Source: Allomuricauda sp.
GTDB lineage: Bacteria; Bacteroidota; Bacteroidia; Flavobacteriales; Flavobacteriaceae
Direction of reading: 5' to 3'
Length of the DNA stretch: 64,000 bases
NCBI GenBank assembly: GCA_003712125.1
Contig: RHLF01000002.1
Span: 868,001 to 932,000 of the forward strand
Shown: piece after piece, positions 17,935 through 25,979 of the stretch
Layout of the letters: the number at the start of each line of letters is the position of its first letter
How positions within the stretch are numbered: position 1 is the stretch's first letter
Translations under genes and position numbers: made by a program
Notes under the pieces: model-generated
What the model was told of the DNA's origin: nothing
Database searches by the model: none
What the model saw: the letters and a program-made list of their open reading frames with translations, nothing else

Positions 17935-20796
17935 TTATCCGGCTTTTGCCATTGCCTTTTTTGAAGTAGAAAGCTCCTTCTTCAAAAACTTGGCTGTATA
18001 ACTTTTATTGTCTTTTACAACTTCTTCTGGGGTACCTTTTGCAACAATCATACCACCACCACGACCCCCTTCATAGCCGATATCGATGATATAGTCCATC
18101 ATTTTGATTACATCCATATTGTGTTCAATGATCAAAACAGTATTCCCCTTATCGACCAACTTATTCAAGACTTGCATCAGTACACGTATGTCTTCAAAAT
18201 GCAACCCTGTTGTGGGTTCATCCAATATGTAGAAGGTATTGCCGGTATCTCGTTTTGAGAGTTCAGTGGCCAATTTGACACGTTGCGCCTCGCCGCCAGA
18301 AAGGGTAGTGGATTGTTGACCCAAAGAAATATAGCCCAAACCAACATCTTTTATTGTCTTTAGCTTTCGATGTATTTTAGGGATGTTTTCGAAAAAATCC
18401 ACAGCTTCATTTATTGTCATTTCCAAGACATCGGCAATGGACTTGCCTTTGTATCGAATTTCCAGGGTTTCGCGATTGAAGCGTTTGCCATTACAAGTTT
18501 CGCATTCTACGTATACATCGGGCAGAAAATTCATTTCGATAACCTTAAGCCCCCCACCTTGACAGGTTTCACAGCGCCCACCTTGAACATTAAAACTGAA
18601 TCGGCCTGGTTTGTAACCACGAATCGTAGCCTCGGTTGTTTTGGCAAATAAGGAACGGATTTCACTAAATACCCCGGTATAGGTTGCCGGGTTCGATCGG
18701 GGAGTTCTTCCAATAGGTGATTGGTTGATATCAATCACTTTATCGATGTGCTCTAATCCTGTAATTTTTTTATAAGGCATGGGTTTTTTGACTCCATTGA
18801 AATAATGGGCATTCATAATAGGGTAGAGGGTCTCATTGACCAAGGTAGACTTTCCACTACCCGAGACTCCCGTAACACCTATCATTTTACCCAAGGGAAG
18901 ATCAATGGTGATATTTTTCAAATTGTTACCGGTACAACCCGAGAGTGTGATCTTTTTTCCGGTGCCCTTGCGTCGTTGTTGCGGCACTTCAATTTCTTTG
19001 TTTCCAGAAATATAATCGGCTGTTAGGGTTTTATGGTCTACCAATTCAGCAGGCGGTCCTTCAGAAATGATTTGCCCACCATGTTTGCCAGCTTTGGGCC
19101 CTATGTCTATGACATGGTCGGCGGCTTCAATCATATCGCGGTCATGTTCGACAACAATGACTGAATTGCCAATATCACGAAGGGATTCCAGAGATTGGAT
19201 CAGCCTGTTGTTATCGCGTTGGTGCAAACCAATACTGGGTTCGTCCAAAATGTAGAGTACGCCAACCAACTGTGATCCTATTTGTGTAGCCAATCGTATG
19301 CGCTGTGCTTCTCCTCCCGAAAGGGTTTTAGAGCCGCGGTTCAAGGAGAGATAGTCCAGACCTACATCCAATAAAAAACCGATTCGAGCTTTTATTTCCT
19401 TTAAGATTTCCTCGGCTATTTTCTGTTGGTTGCCAGACAGCTTATTTTCTAGGGCCATAAAGTAATCAGCCAATTCCGCGATGTCCATTTGGGCAAGATC
19501 CGCGATGTTCTTTTCATCAATTTTAAAGTAAAGCGATTCTTTTCTTAGGCGCGATCCTTCACAGCTTGGACATTCAATTTTGTCCATATATTCCTTGGCC
19601 CAACGTTTGATGGAGGTTGAATTGGATTCTTCAAATTGGTTTTTAATGAAGTTTGAAATCCCTTCATAGTCAATTTTATACTCCCGTTTCACCCCTAGGG
19701 TTTTCGAATCCACGGAAAAGCTCTCATTGCCTCCCCTTAGGATGACATCCATGGCTTCTGGGGCTATTTTTTGGATTGGAGTTTCCATGTCAAAACCATA
19801 GCGTTCACCAATGGTTTCCAATTGTTTGAAGGCCCAAGAACGTTTGTATTCCCCCAGTGGGGCAATTCCTCCACTTTTTATGGATAATTTTTTATTGGGA
19901 AAAATCTTATGCTCATTTACTTCATAAACATGCCCCAGACCATTGCATTCAGGACACATGCCTTTGGGTGAGTTGAATGAAAAGGTGTTCGGTTCTGGGG
20001 TAGGATAGGATATACCTGAGCTTGGGCACATCAAATCCCGACTAAAATATCGGGGTTCTTTAGCGCCTTCTTCGAGTACCATCAGTACATTGTTACCACT
20101 GTACATGGCCGTGTTGATGGTTTCCATAAGGCGTTTGTCAAAATCTTCACCATGCCCAACTTTGAGGCGATCAATTACAATTTCTATATCGTGGGTCTTG
20201 TAACGATCTACCTTCATGCCTTTGGTGATATCCAAAATTTCACCATCCACGCGAACCTTGATAAAACCTTGTTTGCCAATTTGTTCAAACAGCTCTCTAT
20301 AATGGCCTTTTCGTGATTTAATAACTGGGGCCAGCACGTTTATCTTTTTATCGCTGTAACTGTCAACGATGAGCTGCTTGATTTGTTCATCACTATAGCT
20401 GACCATTTTTTCTCCGGTCACATAACTATAGGCGTCGCCAGCCCTGGCAAACAGCAAACGCAAAAAGTCGTACACTTCGGTAATCGTGCCCACCGTTGAA
20501 CGCGGGGATTTTGATGTGGTTTTTTGCTCAATGGCAATAACGGGCGAGAGCCCATCAATTTTATCGACATCGGGACGCTCCAGTCCTCCTAAAAATTGTC
20601 GGGCATAGGCTGAAAAGGTCTCAATATAACGCCGTTGTCCTTCGGCATAAATCGTATCAAAGGCCAAGGAAGATTTACCGCTCCCTGATAAGCCCGTAAT
20701 GACCACAAGCTTTTCTCTCGGAATGGTCACATCTATGTTTTTTAGGTTGTGAACCCTGGCCCCGCGTACCTCAATATTTTCTTCGTAGTTGATCAT
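17935..20796 (-). CDS. uvrA: Excinuclease ABC subunit A
   Basis: A 953-residue UvrA, the damage-recognition ATPase of nucleotide excision repair. It has two ABC modules: Walker [10 protein letters not shown] at residues 35-43 and a second GVSGSGKST near 650, signature LSGGEAQRI and LSGGEAQRV, and [13 protein letters not shown] and [13 protein letters not shown] Walker B blocks. The second zinc module CETCQGGG...CETCNGKR is intact. In the first module the pair reads CPSS instead of CxxC, so one cysteine is replaced, while CPEC is kept. uvrA is first in a three-gene operon with the LOG gene and the M1-like barrel gene. Confidence 0.96.
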   Translation of the reverse strand: MINYEENIEVRGARVHNLKNIDVTIPREKLVVITGLSGSGKSSLAFDTIYAEGQRRYIETFSAYARQFLGGLERPDVDKIDGLSPVIAIEQKTTSKSPRSTVGTITEVYDFLRLLFARAGDAYSYVTGEKMVSYSDEQIKQLIVDSYSDKKINVLAPVIKSRKGHYRELFEQIGKQGFIKVRVDGEILDITKGMKVDRYKTHDIEIVIDRLKVGHGEDFDKRLMETINTAMYSGNNVLMVLEEGAKEPRYFSRDLMCPSSGISYPTPEPNTFSFNSPKGMCPECNGLGHVYEVNEHKIFPNKKLSIKSGGIAPLGEYKRSWAFKQLETIGERYGFDMETPIQKIAPEAMDVILRGGNESFSVDSKTLGVKREYKIDYEGISNFIKNQFEESNSTSIKRWAKEYMDKIECPSCEGSRLRKESLYFKIDEKNIADLAQMDIAELADYFMALENKLSGNQQKIAEEILKEIKARIGFLLDVGLDYLSLNRGSKTLSGGEAQRIRLATQIGSQLVGVLYILDEPSIGLHQRDNNRLIQSLESLRDIGNSVIVVEHDRDMIEAADHVIDIGPKAGKHGGQIISEGPPAELVDHKTLTADYISGNKEIEVPQQRRKGTGKKITLSGCTGNNLKNITIDLPLGKMIGVTGVSGSGKSTLVNETLYPIMNAHYFNGVKKPMPYKKITGLEHIDKVIDINQSPIGRTPRSNPATYTGVFSEIRSLFAKTTEATIRGYKPGRFSFNVQGGRCETCQGGGLKVIEMNFLPDVYVECETCNGKRFNRETLEIRYKGKSIADVLEMTINEAVDFFENIPKIHRKLKTIKDVGLGYISLGQQSTTLSGGEAQRVKLATELSKRDTGNTFYILDEPTTGLHFEDIRVLMQVLNKLVDKGNTVLIIEHNMDVIKMMDYIIDIGYEGGRGGGMIVAKGTPEEVVKDNKSYTAKFLKKELSTSKKAMAKAG

Positions 20797-20900
20797 AGCA
20801 CAAGCTGCTAAGGTACCAATTTGACACTTAAAATGGAAGTTGGTTTGGCTTTCTATTTTGTAAATAAACCCACATCGGTTATCTTGAGAAAAAAGAATTT

Positions 20901-21788
20901 ATGTTTCGTCTTCTAGGTTATTTTTTCTGCCTTTTATTCTTATCATTCGGTGGTCCTGTGCAGGCACAGACAAAAATCATTGTTGATGCCGACACGGGCA
21001 ATGAAGTTGATGATTTGTATGCCTTAGCGCGTATCCTTCTAGAGCCAACTGTTGAAGTCACTGCCTTGAACGCGGCACATTGGCAGACCAGTCATTGGAG
21101 TATTGAAAATTCTATGGAAAACAGTCATCGTCTCAACCAACAACTCCTTGGTGAAATGAATATGAAGGTGAAGACGTTTCGAGGGGCACCGGCGCGAATG
21201 TACGATTGGGGCGATCGCGCACAACACTCCGCGGCAGCTTATGAAATTATACGCCAAGCAAAGGAGACCGAAGGACTGACTGTATTGGTTTTAGGGGCTC
21301 TGACCAATGTTGCATCGGCGATTTTTATACAACCCGAAATCGCTTCCAAACTTAAGGTGTATTGGTTGGGTACGACCATGAATTTTGAGACAAAGGTGCT
21401 CAAGCGTAACGATTTCAATCCGCTTATGGACCCTTTTGCTTTGGATTACTTATTGGATTCTGAAGCCGAAATGCACATTATTCCCGTAAATGTTGCCTCT
21501 GCCATGCAAATAAGTTTTGATGAAATGGAAACTAAGATTGGCAACCATTTTCTTGGGAGGCATCTGCAAGAAAGATGGATGAATCATATTGATGGGGAAC
21601 GACGACAGCGAACGCTTTGGGATTTGGCCTTAATAGCGTTATTCATCCATCCAGAAATGGCCGAAGCCGAAGTGGTTATGACCTCACGAGATAGTGGAAA
21701 CAGACCCATAACCTTCTATAAGCGTATTGATGCCGATGCCATATATCAAGATTTTTTTCAAACCCTATTGGCATTTGAAAAAGAGTAA
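20901..21788 (+). CDS. Exported nucleoside hydrolase
   Basis: A 295-residue inosine/uridine-preferring nucleoside hydrolase-like enzyme that would cleave the N-glycosidic bond of ribonucleosides with a bound calcium ion. The Asp-rich cluster IVDADTGNEVDD is at about 27-38, VLGALTNVASA gives the second conserved block, and TLWDLALIALF supplies the last metal-binding Asp. A signal peptide ending GPVQAQ places it outside the cytoplasm. It is divergent from uvrA and leads a plus-strand trio with the next two genes, 29 bases apart from the next. Confidence 0.88.
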   Translation: MFRLLGYFFCLLFLSFGGPVQAQTKIIVDADTGNEVDDLYALARILLEPTVEVTALNAAHWQTSHWSIENSMENSHRLNQQLLGEMNMKVKTFRGAPARMYDWGDRAQHSAAAYEIIRQAKETEGLTVLVLGALTNVASAIFIQPEIASKLKVYWLGTTMNFETKVLKRNDFNPLMDPFALDYLLDSEAEMHIIPVNVASAMQISFDEMETKIGNHFLGRHLQERWMNHIDGERRQRTLWDLALIALFIHPEMAEAEVVMTSRDSGNRPITFYKRIDADAIYQDFFQTLLAFEKE

Positions 21789-21817
21789 GGTATTTTTAAG
21801 GCCTTAATCAAAACTTT

Positions 21818-22342
21818 ATGAAGTTATTGGGTATTGGCTCACGAATTGAGCATGCTGAATATGGCAAAGGGGTGGTGACCAACGTAACCAACCAGCATTA
21901 TTGGGTAACCTTTATAGATAACGGACTCGAAACCATCGACTTGGATGCCGAATTTGAGGTCATTGAAGCCTCAGATGACGATGTGGATACGGTAAGTCTT
22001 TTTGATGTGGAAAGTTCCTTGGTACGTATTTTAAAGAAATGGGGCGATACCCATGAAAAGGTGGCCATAGCAGACAAATGGAAGGGTGGCAAGCTTATAT
22101 TGGAACCCGGAACAGATTTAGCCAGTAAGGAAATGCCAATTGACACCTTTTTTCACAAAATTGTGATGGTTCGAGACCGACTTCGCGTTATGGAGCAGAA
22201 AATTAATAGCAGCAAGACCTTAGCTGATCAAGACAAAATAGAATTACAGCAATATATTACCCGTACCTACGGCTCATTAACCAGTTTCAATGTGCTGTTC
22301 AAAAATGATAGTGACCGTTTTGTGGGGGAGAAGAGCAAATAA
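21818..22342 (+). CDS. Protein with UvrD-C-like tudor domain, unknown function
   Basis: A 174-residue protein of unknown function. Residues 3-50 (GIGSRIEHAEYGKGVVTNV...WVTFIDNG) resemble the small beta-barrel at the C-terminus of UvrD/PcrA (compare VVVNHTRFGRGKI at the end of the helicase in this window), which binds RNA polymerase or nucleic acid. The rest is helical, with the charged stretch ESSLVRILKKWGDTHEKVAIADKWKGG and a C-terminal helix bundle. It is cytoplasmic. The annotated end overlaps the longest form of the methyltransferase frame by about 50 bases, so the two are likely co-translated. Function unknown; an RNA polymerase contact is an inference from the domain only. Confidence 0.75.
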   Translation: MKLLGIGSRIEHAEYGKGVVTNVTNQHYWVTFIDNGLETIDLDAEFEVIEASDDDVDTVSLFDVESSLVRILKKWGDTHEKVAIADKWKGGKLILEPGTDLASKEMPIDTFFHKIVMVRDRLRVMEQKINSSKTLADQDKIELQQYITRTYGSLTSFNVLFKNDSDRFVGEKSK

Positions 22343-23060
22343 CAAACCTGTCAAAGAAAAGATTCTCGAGGCTTACGAGACGCTAGCGGAACAGTATAAT
22401 GCCCGTATAGACCACAAACCCCATAATGCCTATTACGACCGCCCCAACACCTTAAATTTAATTGGGGATGTCAAGGGCGAACGTATTTTAGATGCTGCTT
22501 GCGGGCCGGGTAAGTATGCCGAAATCTTTTTAGAACAGGGCGCCTATGTAACCGGTTTTGATTTGAGCCCTAAAATGGTCGCTTTGGCGAAGGCACGCAA
22601 CGGTGCTCAAGGGGAATTTTTTGAGCATGATTTATCACAACCGCTAGCCATGTTCGAAGATGCCCAATTTAATTGTATTGTTTGCGCCTTAGCACTGCAT
22701 TATATTGAAGATTGGAATCCGGTACTGAACGAATTTAATCGCGTACTGAAGAAGGGGGGTCGGCTGGTTATTTCCGTTGAACACCCCTTTTTCGAATACA
22801 CCTATTTTAAGTCCAAAAGGTACTTTGATGTAGAGGAGGTGACAGCTACCTGGTCAGGTTTTGGTGAAAGGGTCAAAGTGCACAGTTTTCGTCGTTCGTT
22901 GCAAGAGGTAATCCAGCCTTTGGTAACTAATGGTTTTTTAGTGGATGCCCTGGTCGAACCAAAACCGGTTGCCGAATTCGAGAAATTAGATCCCAAACAC
23001 TTTAGGGAACTTAATACCTTTCCTACCTTTATGATGGTCAGGGGCATTAAACCTAATTAA
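22290..23060 (+). CDS. Class I SAM-dependent methyltransferase
   Basis: A methyltransferase of the UbiE/Methyltransf_11 type. Motif I ILDAACGPGKYAEIF, motif II GFDLSPKMVALAK, the post-motif ALALHYIED and VLKKGGRLVISV are clear, so the SAM pocket is intact; the acceptor cannot be told. The longest start (ATG 22290) overlaps the upstream gene by 53 bases and gives a Cys-rich leader; ATG 22305, GTG 22311 or TTG 22320 are better, since the recognisable protein starts at NNKPVKEKILEAYETLAEQYN. Third gene in the plus-strand trio beginning with the nucleoside hydrolase. Confidence 0.85.
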   Translation: MCCSKMIVTVLWGRRANNKPVKEKILEAYETLAEQYNARIDHKPHNAYYDRPNTLNLIGDVKGERILDAACGPGKYAEIFLEQGAYVTGFDLSPKMVALAKARNGAQGEFFEHDLSQPLAMFEDAQFNCIVCALALHYIEDWNPVLNEFNRVLKKGGRLVISVEHPFFEYTYFKSKRYFDVEEVTATWSGFGERVKVHSFRRSLQEVIQPLVTNGFLVDALVEPKPVAEFEKLDPKHFRELNTFPTFMMVRGIKPN

Positions 23061-23090
23061 TGGGCAATTTGATTAGGGTCTTAAAAAATG

Positions 23091-24224
23091 CTAGTCATCG
23101 ACACGGGCTTTGGCTTTTTTCTCAATTCCCTCAATCAAGAAATACGCCATCTCGTCTGTTAATAAATCACCTGAGTCTGAATTGGTCATGATCACATAGC
23201 CCATTTTCAAATCTTCATATACTTCGAACAGACACTTAAAATCGTAATTGCTGCCCGAATGACCGAAGACCATACCATGAGGAGATTGACGAAGGTATAA
23301 CCCTAGCCCGTAGCCTTGATCGTAAGTGCTATCAAATTCTTTTTCTTCAGAAGGAACTTGGGTTTGAATGGAGAAAAACTCGTTTTCCAATCGAGCATTT
23401 AGTTTCGAATTGTTCAATAGATTAATAGCAAACTTGGCGATATCTTTGGCATTAGAGTGCATTCCGAATGCCATTTCTGGGGATTCTGGAAATTCTTGTT
23501 CCGCCGGTTTTCCGTCAAGATGCCCATCAACACAAAGCTCTTTTAAAGTGGCACTTTCCACAAAGTAGGTGTTGTCCATTTCAAAAGGCAATAATACCTC
23601 TTCATTTAAATAATTCATTATTCGCACATCCATAACCTCTGTAAAACTTTTTGCCAGCGCCTTGGTTAAGAATTCAAAGCCCTGTCCAGAATACCCGTAT
23701 TTTTCTCCGGGACAAGAAATTAAATCCACTCCCCAGTTAGGCAGACCTGATGTGTGTGTTAACACGTGCCTTACTGTCATATTGGTATAGCAAGGGTATT
23801 TTTCGATCATGTCATCAGGAAACGGAAAACGTTCATGCAATGTTTCCTCTAGATCGATAAATCCTTTTTGGGAGAGTCGGCACACCGTATAGGCAAAAAC
23901 GGGTTTGGTGATCGATGCAGCTTCGAATACAGCTTCTTGGGTAATCGGTTCTTGGGTTACAGCATTTACAACGCCATAATTCTTGAAGTACGCAATTTTG
24001 CCTTCTTTGAGTACTGCCAATGACACAGCTGGAATCTTATACTTGATCCTTTTGTGTTCTATGAACGAATCAATGACAGTGGTAGGCAAGGTTTTTTCAA
24101 AGAGAACCCCTTTTGATGGATCCTCAACAGAAGTTGTTTCTTTTTGGTATTTACAGCCAAAAAATAGAAGCACACAAAAAATAGAGGACAGGAATACTAA
24201 AGAACTTTGACGGTCGGAAATCAT
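23091..24224 (-). CDS. Beta-lactamase-family serine hydrolase, lipoprotein
   Basis: A 377-residue class C beta-lactamase/penicillin-binding-like serine hydrolase. ASITK (Ser nucleophile and Lys) is near residue 105, YGYSGQG takes the position of the YxN motif with Ser replacing Asn, and GHSGSN supplies the third (HxG) motif. An ATG at 24224 gives a lipoprotein signal ending FFGC, and is preferred over an upstream ATG that reads through a hairpin. Such proteins are usually esterases or D-amino-peptidases rather than true beta-lactamases; resistance should not be inferred. It ends 30 bases from the convergent methyltransferase. Confidence 0.85.
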   Translation of the reverse strand: MISDRQSSLVFLSSIFCVLLFFGCKYQKETTSVEDPSKGVLFEKTLPTTVIDSFIEHKRIKYKIPAVSLAVLKEGKIAYFKNYGVVNAVTQEPITQEAVFEAASITKPVFAYTVCRLSQKGFIDLEETLHERFPFPDDMIEKYPCYTNMTVRHVLTHTSGLPNWGVDLISCPGEKYGYSGQGFEFLTKALAKSFTEVMDVRIMNYLNEEVLLPFEMDNTYFVESATLKELCVDGHLDGKPAEQEFPESPEMAFGMHSNAKDIAKFAINLLNNSKLNARLENEFFSIQTQVPSEEKEFDSTYDQGYGLGLYLRQSPHGMVFGHSGSNYDFKCLFEVYEDLKMGYVIMTNSDSGDLLTDEMAYFLIEGIEKKAKARVDD

Positions 24225-24246
24225 TTGTCTTTTTTTAAAAAGACAA
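24225..24246 (-). promoter_or_regulatory. AT-rich hairpin touching the start of the serine hydrolase gene
   Basis: Inverted repeat TTGTCTTTTT / AAAAAGACAA with a two-base centre lies directly upstream of the ATG at 24224. In the minus-strand RNA it could fold over the initiation region, or together with its U-run act as a weak terminator for the TIGR03915-type gene that stops at 24284. Seen in sequence; function inferred. Confidence 0.4.
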
Positions 24247-24283
24247 CACTTCTTGTGCGTTGTTACAGTGCGCAAATAAACTG

Positions 24284-24892
24284 TTAAACGGCTTGCCTAT
24301 CCGTGGCACACCAAGAAACAAATTCAACCTGGTTGGCATCACAATACAGGCCATATTTTCTTTTGGTGTCATAAATGGACCACTGTTTATCGGCATACTT
24401 GGTGCGAAAATATTTGGAAACCAAGGGAAGAATATTAAAGGTAGGTGATATCGTACTGAAATACATGCCATCATCCAGTACCCTAAATGAAATGTATTGT
24501 TCTACCTTCTTTTTTTCCTGCGCCACCAATTCGGCCACTTCATGAATCTTAGCTGTCCAAAAGGCCTCATCAGCCCAATTTGCTTGTTGTTTTGTGCCCA
24601 AGATTTTTTTGAGGTATTGAAATAATGCCATTTCGATGCCGGGTTCTTCACCCAAAAACGCAAAATAAAGGGTCGAAAGGGCGTGGTGATTTTTGCTATG
24701 AAGCACGTTCCAAACCCGCTTCGCCTTTTCGATATGGGTCAATACAGTTTCGGATTCTGAGAAAAGCCCGTTTTGCCCGTTGTTGTTCTTTTTAATATCG
24801 GCTACCTCCAACTTTTTTTCAAAGGAGATATAGACAGCAGTAAGAAAGCCGTTGAAGCTTCCGTCGTAAATAAGGGTTCTTGGGTTTTGCAT
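24284..24892 (-). CDS. TIGR03915-type (DUF4130) putative DNA repair protein
   Basis: A 202-residue protein matching the TIGR03915/DUF4130 family, annotated elsewhere as a putative DNA repair or DNA metabolism protein and normally paired with a radical SAM partner (TIGR03916). Recognisable are LIYDGSFNGFLTAVYISFE at the start, HIEKAKRVWNVLHSK, QEKKKVEQYISFRVLDDGMYFSTISP and RTKYADKQWSIYDTKRKYGLY. Some members are fused to uracil-DNA-glycosylase-like domains; this is the stand-alone form. It follows a 48-residue frame after 11 bases, and both lie downstream of the operator array at 25083-25161, suggesting damage-inducible control. The radical SAM partner is not in this window. Confidence 0.82.
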   Translation of the reverse strand: MQNPRTLIYDGSFNGFLTAVYISFEKKLEVADIKKNNNGQNGLFSESETVLTHIEKAKRVWNVLHSKNHHALSTLYFAFLGEEPGIEMALFQYLKKILGTKQQANWADEAFWTAKIHEVAELVAQEKKKVEQYISFRVLDDGMYFSTISPTFNILPLVSKYFRTKYADKQWSIYDTKRKYGLYCDANQVEFVSWCATDRQAV

Positions 24893-24903
24893 GACTGTTC
24901 GAT

Positions 24904-25050
24904 TTATGATTGTAAGGAAATGATTTGCCTTTTTAAGGTTCGTAATGATTTTTTGGCGCGACTCCGATATGCCACAAAATCATAACCCAGATTCAATACT
25001 AGGGCCCGTTTACGTTCTAAGTAATTTTCTTTCTTTAATACAACTTCCAT
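24904..25050 (-). CDS. Small basic protein (48 residues), unknown
   Basis: A short frame encoding about 48 residues, very basic (LERKRALVLNLGYDF...SRAKKSLRTLKRQI). ATG at 25050; the longer frame to 25101 would run into the operator. It ends 11 bases before the start of the TIGR03915-type gene and starts about 40 bases after the predicted transcription start at ~25093, so it would be the first gene of that operon. I do not recognise it; it may be a remnant, a regulatory peptide or a DNA-binding microprotein. Confidence 0.45.
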   Translation of the reverse strand: MEVVLKKENYLERKRALVLNLGYDFVAYRSRAKKSLRTLKRQIISLQS

Positions 25051-25082
25051 ATGGCTTCGTTTTACGGGGTGATTAATAGTAC

Positions 25083-25161
25083 TTGGAAATATTCCAAACA
25101 AAAATATGGAAATATTCCTAAATATGGAAATAATCCATAAAAAGTTTTGGAAATAATCCTA
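25083..25161. promoter_or_regulatory. Four-copy LexA-like operator array
   Basis: Four copies of a 15-base imperfect palindrome of the form wtGGAAATAwTCCwa occur at 25083-25097, 25106-25120, 25124-25138 and 25147-25161. Centres are 23, 18 and 23 bases apart. They fill the space between the divergent LexA-like repressor gene (start 25180) and the small ORF/TIGR03915-type operon, overlapping the predicted promoters of both, so the repressor very probably controls itself and that operon. Confidence 0.7.
25099..25106 (-). promoter_or_regulatory. Promoter of the small ORF/TIGR03915-type operon
   Basis: Minus-strand TATTTTTG (plus-strand CAAAAATA) fits TAnnTTTG. It sits between operator copies 1 and 2, with the predicted start near 25093 inside copy 1, as expected for repression. 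Confidence 0.4.
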
Positions 25162-25175
25162 ATCCTGTATATTTG
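25146..25175 (+). promoter_or_regulatory. Promoter of the LexA-like repressor gene
   Basis: TTTG at 25146-25149, 18 bases, then TATATTTG at 25168-25175, an exact TAnnTTTG match. Operator copy 4 (25147-25161) covers the -33 element. Predicted start falls near 25180-25183, at or within the first codon, which implies a leaderless or near-leaderless transcript. Confidence 0.55.
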
Positions 25176-25179
25176 ACAT

Positions 25180-25941
25180 GTGGAAAACGAACTTACCATC
25201 AAACGCTTTGCTGAAATTCGAAGAGACCTCGGTTTTACACAGGCAGAGTTTGCCGACAGACTGGGTATCTCCAATACAACTGCTGATATTGAGCGCGGGC
25301 GCACCAAATTATCGGGTAAGGTGGTGGCCGAGTTATTGCGCCAGTTTAAGATCAATCCGTTGTGGTTGTTTGGTGAAAGCGATGAAAAACATTTAGAGAC
25401 CTCGCGGACCAGCGTGATTCCCAAAGTGGTTACTGTTGACAGTGCCGATCAAGACAATATGGTATTGGTTAATGCCAAGGCGGCGGCAGGTTACCCTCAA
25501 AACATAGCAGACACCAGCTGGTACCAACAATTACCTGCTTTTGACCTGCCCATACCTGAATTTCGAAATGCCACCTATCGAGGTTTTCAAGTTGAAGGCG
25601 ATAGTATGCTCCCAAATTTAAGACCCAATGATTGGGTGTTGGCTCGCGCCATTGAGCATATCGATCATGTGAGTCCGAACAAAATGTATGTGGTGGTACT
25701 GCAAGATTCGGTAATGGTCAAAAAAATTGAGAAGCGTCCAAATTCCAATAACATTACCCTGGTCTCCTTGAACCAAAACTATCCACCTTATGATATCAAG
25801 CCTTTTCAAATACAAGAAATTTGGGAGGTTAGCAGCAAACTTACTTTTACTGTAGATGCCTCAACTGAAACGGGCTTGCTGCGACAGCTGCAAGAATCCA
25901 TGGAAGATTTGAAACGACAAATGGGGCAAGGTTTTAGTTAA
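25180..25941 (+). CDS. LexA-like self-cleaving repressor (HTH plus S24 peptidase)
   Basis: A 253-residue regulator with an XRE-type helix-turn-helix (about 7-62: TQAEFADRLGISNTTADIERG) and an S24/LexA-type serine protease domain (about 95-235). The likely self-cleavage site AAAGYP (Ala-Gly) is near 101-106, the catalytic Ser in EGDSMLP near 142, and the catalytic Lys in DSVMVKKIEK near 180. The frame begins with GTG at 25180; the overlapping ATG at 25178 is in another frame. RecA-stimulated cleavage on DNA damage is the known mechanism of such proteins, and this layout is the common Bacteroidota substitute for classical LexA. Operators directly upstream indicate autoregulation. Confidence 0.88.
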   Translation: MENELTIKRFAEIRRDLGFTQAEFADRLGISNTTADIERGRTKLSGKVVAELLRQFKINPLWLFGESDEKHLETSRTSVIPKVVTVDSADQDNMVLVNAKAAAGYPQNIADTSWYQQLPAFDLPIPEFRNATYRGFQVEGDSMLPNLRPNDWVLARAIEHIDHVSPNKMYVVVLQDSVMVKKIEKRPNSNNITLVSLNQNYPPYDIKPFQIQEIWEVSSKLTFTVDASTETGLLRQLQESMEDLKRQMGQGFS

Positions 25942-25979
25942 ATCGATTTTTATAAATTTAGGGGAACCAACCCTAAGCT

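Noticed and set aside
23091-24224. Beta-lactamase resistance gene
   Set aside because: The family is broad; the second motif is YSG rather than YxN, and the lipoprotein is more likely an esterase or peptidase-type hydrolase.
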